A stretch of 64,000 nucleotides of DNA. It comes from Treponema sp. Lineage in GTDB: Bacteria > Spirochaetota > Spirochaetia > Treponematales > Treponemataceae. The stretch is taken from assembly GCA_017484285.1 (NCBI GenBank), contig JAFUTH010000007.1:62001-126000 (forward strand). Reading direction: 5' to 3'. The translations under genes and the position numbers were made by a program. The notes below the pieces were generated by a model. That model saw only the letters and a list, made by a program, of their open reading frames with translations, ran no database searches and was not told the DNA's origin. How positions within the stretch are numbered: the stretch's first letter is position 1; each line of letters starts with the position of its first letter. Positions 8,404 through 15,416 of the stretch are shown here, piece after piece.

Positions 8404-9791
8404 CTTATTTTTTTGAGACATACGGTTGCGAGATGAACATCGCCGAAAGCGCGAGCGTCGAGCAGCTTATGATTGCCCGAGGTTGGCAAAAAGCCGAACA
8501 CCCCGAAGAAGCGAACATCGTCGTGATTAACACGTGCTCGGTGCGGGGGAGCGCGGAACAGCGCATTTTAGGACGACTCGGCTACTTTGAGGGTGTGAAA
8601 AAGCTCCGCATGGGTGATGAGAATTCAAAAATCCGCCTTGAAGACATGAAATTTGCACGGGAATTCTTCAAAAAGAACGGGGCAATTCCGCTCACACTCG
8701 TGATTATGGGCTGCATGGCTCAGCGGCTTTTGGACGACCTCAAAGACCAGTACCCCGTGGTGGATTATGTGGTCGGCACGTTCGGAAAATACAAATTCGG
8801 CGAGATTATTCAGGCGGTCGAAAACGGAAACAAGCCGTTCAAAATCAAAGACGAAGAGACCTACACGTTCGCGGCGAATTCCTACGAGCAGGGCGCGTTC
8901 TCAACGTTCGTGCCGATTATGCACGGCTGCAACAATTTCTGCACCTACTGTATCGTTCCCTATGTGCGCGGGCGCGAAATCAGCCGCAGAGTTGACCAGA
9001 TTTTAGCCGAAATCGACTTCCTTTCAAAAGCGAATGTCAAAGAAATCACGCTCCTCGGGCAAAATGTGAACGCATACAAGGGCGAGGACGGAACGACTTT
9101 CCCCGAATTGCTTCAAAAAATCTGCATGCACATCGACGAAACAAAATCACCGATAAAGTGGATTCGATTCGAGTCTTCAAACCCGAACGATTTTTCTGAC
9201 GAGCTGATTGAAGTAATCAAAAAGAATCCGCACATCTGCCGTGGATTCCACATCGCCGCCCAGCACGGAAACAACGAAATCCTAAAGCGCATGAACCGCA
9301 AGAACACGCGCGAAGAATTCATCACGCTCACCAAAAAATTGCGCGAAAATCTTCCCGGAGTCCAGCTTGTCACCGATTTGATGGTCGGCTTCCCGGGCGA
9401 AACGGAAGCGCAATTCAACGATATTCTTTCGCTTATGGAAGAAGTCAAATTCGAGTCGGCGTTTATGTATTATTACAATCCGCGCGAAGGAACGCCAGCC
9501 GCAAAATATGAAAATCAGATTCCTCTCGAAACAAAAAAATCACGCCTTCAAAAAGTGATAGATTTGCAGTCAAAACACACAAACGAAGTGATGTCAAAAC
9601 GACTTGGTGAAGAAATCGAAGTTCTCTGCGACATAATTTCACGACACGACGACACGGAATTGCTTGGCAAAACCGAACAAAACGAGCGCATAGCGTTCAA
9701 AGCCGACAAAAAACTCATCGGCTCATTTGTGCGAGTAAAAATTGAAGGACTGAGCGGAAACACATTCAGGGGAAGCCTGCTAGGCGAATAA
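8400..9791 (+). CDS. miaB: tRNA-2-methylthio-N6-isopentenyladenosine synthase
   Basis: 463 aa from the ATG at 8400, which overlaps the preceding stop and has a GAGAGGAAA Shine-Dalgarno. The N-terminal UPF0004 domain (ETYGCEMNIAES, then NTCSVRGSAEQR and MGCMAQR) supplies three Cys for one 4Fe-4S cluster. The radical SAM domain has the CxxxCxxC site in HGCNNFCTYCIVPYVRGRE (about residue 180), and a TRAM domain ends the protein (about 400-463). It methylthiolates i6A37 in tRNAs reading UNN codons. The VRGRE and TCSVR signatures favour MiaB over MtaB or RimO. Confidence 0.95.
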   Translation: MTYFFETYGCEMNIAESASVEQLMIARGWQKAEHPEEANIVVINTCSVRGSAEQRILGRLGYFEGVKKLRMGDENSKIRLEDMKFAREFFKKNGAIPLTLVIMGCMAQRLLDDLKDQYPVVDYVVGTFGKYKFGEIIQAVENGNKPFKIKDEETYTFAANSYEQGAFSTFVPIMHGCNNFCTYCIVPYVRGREISRRVDQILAEIDFLSKANVKEITLLGQNVNAYKGEDGTTFPELLQKICMHIDETKSPIKWIRFESSNPNDFSDELIEVIKKNPHICRGFHIAAQHGNNEILKRMNRKNTREEFITLTKKLRENLPGVQLVTDLMVGFPGETEAQFNDILSLMEEVKFESAFMYYYNPREGTPAAKYENQIPLETKKSRLQKVIDLQSKHTNEVMSKRLGEEIEVLCDIISRHDDTELLGKTEQNERIAFKADKKLIGSFVRVKIEGLSGNTFRGSLLGE

Positions 9792-9811
9792 GATTTTCGC
9801 TCAGTTGGGAT

Positions 9812-10360
9812 TTACCATCTCTTGCAGAATTTCTTGATTCTCTCTTCCCCACGGTACAATTCTTTCACTTTTCCTTTCTCAACCACCCACACAGACGGAA
9901 TCGACGGAATGTTGTAGGAATCTTTTCGAGGACAGAAAACGAATTCACCGTTCTCATCTTTCTGGAACAAATCTTCCCAAAAGCACGGATTTTCAGTTCT
10001 ATAAGAATTATACTCATCTTTTGAGGCATCAAAAGTAAGACCGATGAGCGGAATTCCTGCATTTTTCAGGGAATTGACTTCACCCGTGATGTTTCGGCAG
10101 TGCGGACACCATGTTGCCCAAAAATAGATTATGTAGTTTTCGTTTGAATTTTCAAAATCTTTAAGGCTCGTGCCGTCCGAAAAATAAAGTTTGTCTTTTT
10201 CCCAACCGTCGTAGAGTTTTTGAGAGATTGATTTTGTGTAGGAAAGAGATTTTTGCACTTTACGGACAAGCGTTCCGCTCGGTACAAAAATCATTCCTGC
10301 GACAAAAAAGACCAGCGCAATGAGAACATAAACAAGAAGATTTTTTGATTTAGTGGTCAT
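9812..10360 (-). CDS. Membrane-anchored thioredoxin-like (TlpA/ResA-type) protein
   Basis: 182 aa. Residues about 8-28 form an N-terminal membrane anchor, and the rest is a periplasmic thioredoxin fold with the redox site WATWCPHC (about residues 83-90) and a cis-Pro region in SIPSVWVV. Additional cysteines (NPCFW, FVFCPRK, KKFCKRW) are unusual for TlpA and may form extra disulfides. It probably reduces or forms disulfides in periplasmic proteins. It is the last gene of a six-gene lipoprotein operon, so the neighbouring Cys-rich lipoprotein at 10382 is a possible client (inference). Confidence 0.85.
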   Translation of the reverse strand: MTTKSKNLLVYVLIALVFFVAGMIFVPSGTLVRKVQKSLSYTKSISQKLYDGWEKDKLYFSDGTSLKDFENSNENYIIYFWATWCPHCRNITGEVNSLKNAGIPLIGLTFDASKDEYNSYRTENPCFWEDLFQKDENGEFVFCPRKDSYNIPSIPSVWVVEKGKVKELYRGEERIKKFCKRW

Positions 10361-10381
10361 AATTGTTTCTTTTTGTACAAA

Positions 10382-10627
10382 TTAATATTTTGTGTAATAC
10401 GCATGACATTTTCCGTCATAGCAATAATACTTATAACCATCCTGGTAAGCCCTCGTAGCACACTCGGAATCGCTACTGTATTCATACGATGTGCCATTTC
10501 GTGTGTAATAAAGATGATACCCAGCTGGACAATCATCATCATAACTCCAGCCATCGCAAGAAATAAAAAAGCCCACCGCGAGCAACGGGATCATACCAAT
10601 GCAAGCAATTTTTCTTAATAATTTCAT
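10382..10627 (-). CDS. Small cysteine-rich lipoprotein
   Basis: 81 aa from the ATG at 10627; a GGAGAA Shine-Dalgarno lies within the alternative start at 10639, so the shorter form is preferred. A lipobox (GFFISC) ends the signal peptide at about residue 24. The mature 57 residues are rich in Tyr, Asp and Cys (four Cys beyond the lipid-attached one), which suggests a small disulfide-bonded domain. No family is recognised. It lies 21 bp upstream of the thioredoxin-like gene. Confidence 0.72.
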   Translation of the reverse strand: MKLLRKIACIGMIPLLAVGFFISCDGWSYDDDCPAGYHLYYTRNGTSYEYSSDSECATRAYQDGYKYYCYDGKCHAYYTKY

Positions 10628-10656
10628 ATATTTCTCCATAACTAAAATTTGACTTT

Positions 10657-11055
10657 TTACAGTTTACGGCTTTTCTTCATGGATTTTTCCGAAATGAACA
10701 TCAGCGCGTACACTGTGCCGTCATCGGCAAAAAACTGGTCAACTTTTTGGACTCCAATGAGTTGACTCATTTTTTCGTTTGCCGTTGATTGGGCACGCAG
10801 AAATTCAAGGAGGTTTTTCTTTGCCTCAAGTTCCGCCGCCCGAATTGACATTTTCTCGTCTCCGTATTTTGCCTTGCCGCTTGCGTAAAAGCCTTTTTCG
10901 TCATTGAACCCAGCCCAATAATCGCTTGGATTCGTGAAACTGCTTTCGACCCAAACGGGAAGCCCGTCATCCCTGTATTTTTGTTTACCCGACCTTTCGA
11001 CGCTGGCGCATGAAAAGAGAAGAAACGACAAGACAATCAGTGCGAATATGCGCAT
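10657..11055 (-). CDS. LPP20-like lipoprotein
   Basis: 132 aa from the ATG at 11055 (4 bp after the previous stop); upstream in-frame codons are shadow. The signal peptide ends in a lipobox (LLFSC, about residue 15). The mature part has LPVWV, FYASGKAKYGDEKMS and a long Ala/Glu/Lys helix, then a strand ending DDGTVYALMFIS. This matches the LPP20 fold (one helix packed on a sheet) of outer-membrane lipoproteins. It is a clear paralogue of the neighbouring 11060-11656 product. Confidence 0.75.
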   Translation of the reverse strand: MRIFALIVLSFLLFSCASVERSGKQKYRDDGLPVWVESSFTNPSDYWAGFNDEKGFYASGKAKYGDEKMSIRAAELEAKKNLLEFLRAQSTANEKMSQLIGVQKVDQFFADDGTVYALMFISEKSMKKSRKL

Positions 11056-11059
11056 TTTG

Positions 11060-11656
11060 CTATTCCGCAGAAGTTGTCGATTCGTTTTCTTCTGAAAGCG
11101 AGTTGATGTATTTATCAACAACCTTCTTTGCAAATTCGCTATTTGCGGGGAGAGCCTTTTTGATTTCGGCATCAGGCACGAACATTAAGACATATACCGT
11201 TCCGTCCTCGCCAATAAAGCGGTCAGCGCGGAGAATTCCAGAAATTTTCACGCTTGCCACAGCAGACTGAAAGTCCTTTAATTCCTTTTGAGCCTCGCCG
11301 TCAGCACCTGCTGCTTCCGATTCTTGCTGTGCAATCGCGTTGATTTCCTGCTTTACATAGAATGCTATCTGCGCTTTTCCGTCCAAGTCCGCTGCCGTCG
11401 TTGATGATTTCACATCGCCATATTTTGCTTCTCCAGACGCAAAATATCCCGTCTCATCAATCGGTCCTTTCCAGTAGTATCCGCCTTTGTTCCAGCCACT
11501 TTTGAACTGCTGCCCAACCCAAACGGGGCGGTTCAGTTCCTGATTCTGCTGATACGCCGCCGTGTCGCGAGCATCGCCTGTTGCTTTTGTGCTTCCGCAT
11601 CCAGCAAAAAATACTGCCATCATAACGGCAAACGCCGTGCCAAAAATTCTTTTCAT
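11060..11656 (-). CDS. LPP20-like lipoprotein, larger paralogue
   Basis: 198 aa from the ATG at 11656, preceded by a perfect GGAGGA Shine-Dalgarno; the in-frame TTG at 11668 is not needed. Lipobox FFAGC at about residue 20. RPVWVGQQF, GYFASGEAKYGDVKSS and DGTVYVLMFVPD align with the 10657 gene product. An additional Gln/Ala/Glu segment and a C-terminal helix make it longer. Two adjacent LPP20 paralogues suggest a tandem duplication and a possible two-subunit envelope structure. Confidence 0.75.
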   Translation of the reverse strand: MKRIFGTAFAVMMAVFFAGCGSTKATGDARDTAAYQQNQELNRPVWVGQQFKSGWNKGGYYWKGPIDETGYFASGEAKYGDVKSSTTAADLDGKAQIAFYVKQEINAIAQQESEAAGADGEAQKELKDFQSAVASVKISGILRADRFIGEDGTVYVLMFVPDAEIKKALPANSEFAKKVVDKYINSLSEENESTTSAE

Positions 11657-11712
11657 AGAATCCTCCAAAAAAATTATTTTTTACTCCATTTGTGAAAACA
11701 GAGATTTGCCCG

Positions 11713-12834
11713 TTATTTTTTGTTGAAATAAATTCCCGAAGCCGCACCGCCAACCCAAGTGACTGCCGAAACGGGAATTGTCACAACTGTTCCGATTACG
11801 CCAGCCACAGCCGCCGTTGAAGCCGCATCTGCCGAAGCCGAACGCTCAACTGACATCGTGTTGTCGTATTCATAGCGTTCAATTGGGGTAATTTCCTCAG
11901 CATTTTCGTCAGCAAGCGTGAGAACGCTTATATCTCGGTCGTATTTTTCAACGGTTATGTGATTGTTTGTAAATGGCAAATGATATTCTGGATAATGCTC
12001 AATTTTGTTGGCTTCCTTTGCAGCGTCGGCTTTTGCTCTTGATTTTTTGTAGCTCGGCATCATCCAAATCACGCGGTCGTTTTTCCCTGCCACTGCGTTA
12101 TAACCGCCCGCAAAGTTGATAAACGCATATCCCGCGCATTTTATAAGATTCCATGTCGTTACGCCCAAAATGACGAACGGTTTTCCCACTATCGAGTAAA
12201 AAATGTAATTACCATTCGGTACGCTCTCAACAACAACCTTTTCTGCGCTCGTAATTTCTTGTTGCTTTTTGTTTTGTGAGGGAGGAGCAACAGAATTTTC
12301 ATCAGATAATTCAGGCGGCGAGAACATATAATTTACAAGATTGTCGAGATTTTCATCGAAGAATTTTTCCATTTCGTTGCTGAAAGTGTCACCCGTTGCC
12401 CGATGCGTTCCGCCATTTGGGTCAGTAGTTGAAGTCACTTTGCCGTTCTTCACTTTCACCACTTTTGCTCCCAAAATAAAACTCTGAATTTCATTTGTCG
12501 CTTTGTCGGCTTGATATTCCATAAGTGAAAAAGTGACCGAATCATTTTCTGATTTTGAATTCGTTTCCTTGATCGCCGTGAAAGTTCGCATTGTGAGTGT
12601 CGTTTCATTCGATTCGACATCGGAACAGACATCAGCAAGGTCGTAAAATTTCTTTGACTTTGATTCGATGAGTTTTTTATCACGAGTAAGTTCGTAACTT
12701 TCTTCTACCGCAATGTCATCTTCATACAATGTTTTTTGCGTTTTTATGTATTCGCGCGTACTCATGCACGAGCAAAGAAGACTCATAAGCGACAAAAGCA
12801 GAAAAAAGGCAGATTTTTTGCGACCAATTTTCAT
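11713..12834 (-). CDS. Lipoprotein of unknown function with C-terminal Gly-rich hydrophobic tail
   Basis: 373 aa from the ATG at 12834, with a GAGGAGA Shine-Dalgarno 6 nt upstream. The lipobox is LLCSC at about residue 22. The mid part is charged and soluble, and a hydrophobic stretch near residues 205-240 (IFYSIVGKPFVILGVTTW) may touch the membrane. The last 45 residues are Ala/Val/Gly-rich and end in GIYFNKK. No domain is recognised. It sits between another lipoprotein and the two LPP20-like genes in the same operon. Confidence 0.7.
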   Translation of the reverse strand: MKIGRKKSAFFLLLSLMSLLCSCMSTREYIKTQKTLYEDDIAVEESYELTRDKKLIESKSKKFYDLADVCSDVESNETTLTMRTFTAIKETNSKSENDSVTFSLMEYQADKATNEIQSFILGAKVVKVKNGKVTSTTDPNGGTHRATGDTFSNEMEKFFDENLDNLVNYMFSPPELSDENSVAPPSQNKKQQEITSAEKVVVESVPNGNYIFYSIVGKPFVILGVTTWNLIKCAGYAFINFAGGYNAVAGKNDRVIWMMPSYKKSRAKADAAKEANKIEHYPEYHLPFTNNHITVEKYDRDISVLTLADENAEEITPIERYEYDNTMSVERSASADAASTAAVAGVIGTVVTIPVSAVTWVGGAASGIYFNKK

Positions 12835-12858
12835 AAGACTTCTCCTCACCGAGAGCAA

Positions 12859-13749
12859 TTATTGTTTTTCAAGCAATGCTTTAAACCGTGCTGAAGTATA
12901 TGCGGTCGATTTGCCCGAAGAAACCGATGATTGAGCTGACGTTGCCGCACTTGAATTTACAGAGCTCGTTGAAGCCGCAGAATTTGTCGTTCCTGCGTTC
13001 ACACCGACTTCTGCCATTTCGGGCTGAGTTTCAACTTCTTTTGTCAAAGCCGCGAGAGATTCCTCTGTCGCAGTGAATTTTCTCTCTTCATCGCCTGGCA
13101 ATCTGAGCAAGTCGATTCCGCTTCCAAGAAGTTTCGAAGTCACGGCATCCGCTGCATTCTTGTTTGAGTCTTGAACTGCATAACTGGTTGCAGGATAAGG
13201 AATTGTTCCATATCCCTCAAATGAGACAAATCCTCGGAACAAAAATTTGCTTCCTTCTGCGATTTCCAAATCTTCTGTAACAGGATACACAAACTGATAC
13301 GCAAGAACCGTTCCTGTCGTGTCTTTGCTCATTTTGCCTGGAAGAATATAACAATCCCGCAAAATCACGAAATCATAAGTTTCGCCAGATTTTCCCTCGA
13401 ACGCAACAGAATGAAAAATCTTTTTCAACTGATTGTTTTGATATTCAATTATCGCTTTTGTGTTGCAGTCTTCCGCAGCTTTTTTGTTGTGATATTTTAT
13501 CATGTCGGCGGAAAGCTTATCGACCATTTCTATAGAGCGATTCGTATTTTTTGTATCCAGAACGAGCACATTTGCTGCACGAAGATCTTCCGCCGAATAA
13601 TGCTTATTCTCCAATTTTCCATCTTCTGCCGTTACAATCGACATTTCCGTGTCAGTGTCCGCGAATTCAATTTTTGTTGTGACGCAAGAAATTAAAAATA
13701 AACTCGCAATTCCTAAAACAAAAAAAGAATAGAATTTTCTTATTTTCAT
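12859..13749 (-). CDS. Lipoprotein of unknown function, first gene of lipoprotein operon
   Basis: 296 aa with a perfect GGAGGT Shine-Dalgarno before ATG 13749 and a lipobox (FLISC, about residue 22). The region from about 55 to 200 is a folded alpha/beta domain. The last 60 residues are a Ser/Ala/Thr/Val low-complexity linker (AASTSSVNSSAATSAQ) ending in a short basic helix, which looks like a surface tether. No family is recognised. It opens a minus-strand operon running to 9812. A divergent HTH gene starts 95 bp away and could regulate it. Confidence 0.7.
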   Translation of the reverse strand: MKIRKFYSFFVLGIASLFLISCVTTKIEFADTDTEMSIVTAEDGKLENKHYSAEDLRAANVLVLDTKNTNRSIEMVDKLSADMIKYHNKKAAEDCNTKAIIEYQNNQLKKIFHSVAFEGKSGETYDFVILRDCYILPGKMSKDTTGTVLAYQFVYPVTEDLEIAEGSKFLFRGFVSFEGYGTIPYPATSYAVQDSNKNAADAVTSKLLGSGIDLLRLPGDEERKFTATEESLAALTKEVETQPEMAEVGVNAGTTNSAASTSSVNSSAATSAQSSVSSGKSTAYTSARFKALLEKQ

Positions 13750-13844
13750 AAAACCTCCTTAAAAATAATCAAGATTTAACTCATCGTAAAATACATTTTA
13801 ACAAAAGTCAAATTTTATTTACGGGAAGTGATAACATTTTGACT

Positions 13845-14234
13845 ATGGCTAATATTCAGACAGTGCTGGGCAATAATGTGCGCAGGTTACGCAATCGCAA
13901 CGCTTGGTCACAAATTTTACTTGCGGACAAACTTGACGTTTCAGTATCATTCATTTCAATAATTGAATCCGGGCAGAGAGGTGTCTCGCTGCAACTTATT
14001 GAAGATATTGCGAATGTTTTTGAAGTTCCTGTGCCGTACCTATTCATCGATTATGATGCCCCCGATTCGCAAACAAAGTCTCTTGAAGAGTCCGCCATGA
14101 TAGAACTTCGCAACGATTTGAAAAATGAACTTTCAGATTTTGTCGATAAATTTTTCATTCAGCATAAAAACAAAAAAAACATGAAGATAAAGTTTTCTGA
14201 TTTTACTGATGATTTTTTTGCAAAGAAAAAGTAA
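13845..14234 (+). CDS. XRE-family HTH transcriptional regulator
   Basis: 129 aa from ATG 13845 (an in-frame TTG at 13839 is an alternative). The N-terminal 65 residues are a Cro/C1-type HTH domain (VRRLRNRNAWSQ, LADKLDVSVSFISIIESGQRG). The C-terminal half is charged and helical with no sensor domain recognised. A TAACAT -10-like box ends 7 nt before the ATG. It is divergent from the lipoprotein operon across 95 bp, so regulation of that operon is plausible. Confidence 0.82.
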   Translation: MANIQTVLGNNVRRLRNRNAWSQILLADKLDVSVSFISIIESGQRGVSLQLIEDIANVFEVPVPYLFIDYDAPDSQTKSLEESAMIELRNDLKNELSDFVDKFFIQHKNKKNMKIKFSDFTDDFFAKKK

Positions 14235-14276
14235 AATAGGTTAGAATTGAATATCAAAAACTCTTTGGAGCAAAAA

Positions 14277-14765
14277 ATGCCAATAAAACTCATCGGAACA
14301 ATCATCTTGCTCATTCTCGTCACGATTTTCGCGGGCGTGAATCTCGACAACAAGTGCGACATCACGTTCATCTTTTACACATTCCACGATGTGCCCGTCT
14401 TCATGACCGTGGTTATTTCGTTCGCAATCGGGCTTGTCCTCATGCTGCCGTTTACGTTCGGTCGAAAGAAAAAGCCGAAGAAAATCGAAAAACAGCCGCA
14501 AAAGCCTGCTGAAATCGAGCCAAAAGAAGAATCAAAAACGCTCTTTGACTTCAAAATCAAACGCGATGCGGCACCAGAGAAAGCCGAAACTGGGAAAATG
14601 AAAGCGGAAAAGCCGAAAAAAGAAAAGAAACCGCTCTTCGGTCGCGCCAAAAAAGAAGAAAAAAACGAGCAGTCTTCTCAGGGCGAAACTTCTGCGCCAA
14701 CAGCGACAGCAAATTCTCCCGAAGCCAGCACGACAGATGCGGCTTCAACGGGCGCTCCTGTCTAA
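14277..14765 (+). CDS. LapA-domain (DUF1049-like) inner-membrane protein
   Basis: 162 aa from ATG 14277 with a TTGGAG Shine-Dalgarno 6 nt upstream. Two transmembrane helices (about residues 3-22 and 38-60) flank a short loop with NLDNKCDITFIFYT, the layout of LapA/YciS proteins that help lipopolysaccharide assembly. Treponemes lack LPS, so the role must differ. The C-terminal 100 residues are a Lys/Glu/Pro-rich disordered tail ending in Ser/Thr/Ala. It lies 5 bp upstream of thiN. Confidence 0.72.
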   Translation: MPIKLIGTIILLILVTIFAGVNLDNKCDITFIFYTFHDVPVFMTVVISFAIGLVLMLPFTFGRKKKPKKIEKQPQKPAEIEPKEESKTLFDFKIKRDAAPEKAETGKMKAEKPKKEKKPLFGRAKKEEKNEQSSQGETSAPTATANSPEASTTDAASTGAPV

Positions 14766-14770
14766 TCTCT

Positions 14771-15394
14771 ATGCAACGCTGCGTTATCATCGGGGCAGCC
14801 CCTGTCAAAAACTATAAAAAAATCCGCTCGTTTTTGCGCGAAGATGATTTTGTCATCGCGTGCGACGGCGGATTACATCACATCAAAAAACTCAAAGTCG
14901 CGCCGAGTCTCATCATCGGTGACTTTGACTCACACAAAAACCCGCATTCAAAAACCGAGACGATTGTCCTTCCGCATGAGAAAGACGACACTGATTCCAT
15001 GTTCGCGCTCAAAACTGCCCTTTCGCGCGGATTCACCGACTTTCTTTTTATCGGAATGGTGGGGGGCAGATTCGACCACTCGCTCGGAAATCTCTCGCTG
15101 CTCCTCACCTGCCACAAAGCCAACGCGCGCGCTCTCATGCTCGATGATTTTTCTGAAATGCAGATTGTCGGCGGCACAGAAATTCAAATCACTGACGATT
15201 GTGCTTATTTTTCGCTCTTAAACATTACCGGAACGGCGCGCGGAATCACAATAAAAAATGCGTTCTACCCGCTTGAAGATGCCGAAATTACTCCCGACTA
15301 TCAATACGGCGTGAGTAACGAAGTGCTTCCCGGCAAGACAGCGAGCGTTTCCGTGCGTGAAGGCGAGCTTTTATTAGTGCGTGTGTGGCGGTAA
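14771..15394 (+). CDS. thiN: Thiamine pyrophosphokinase
   Basis: 207 aa. The N-terminal catalytic domain shows IACDGGLHHI, LIIGDFDSH, LPHEKDDTDSMFAL and GMVGGRFDHSLGN, the standard TPK signatures including the acidic ATP/Mg-binding residues. A C-terminal B1-binding beta domain closes the protein (YGVSNEVLPG). It converts thiamine to thiamine diphosphate, needed for pyruvate and transketolase reactions. No thiamine biosynthesis genes are near, which is consistent with thiamine salvage. Confidence 0.93.
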   Translation: MQRCVIIGAAPVKNYKKIRSFLREDDFVIACDGGLHHIKKLKVAPSLIIGDFDSHKNPHSKTETIVLPHEKDDTDSMFALKTALSRGFTDFLFIGMVGGRFDHSLGNLSLLLTCHKANARALMLDDFSEMQIVGGTEIQITDDCAYFSLLNITGTARGITIKNAFYPLEDAEITPDYQYGVSNEVLPGKTASVSVREGELLLVRVWR

Positions 15395-15416
15395 GCAGGA
15401 GTCGGGGAGAGGAGGG

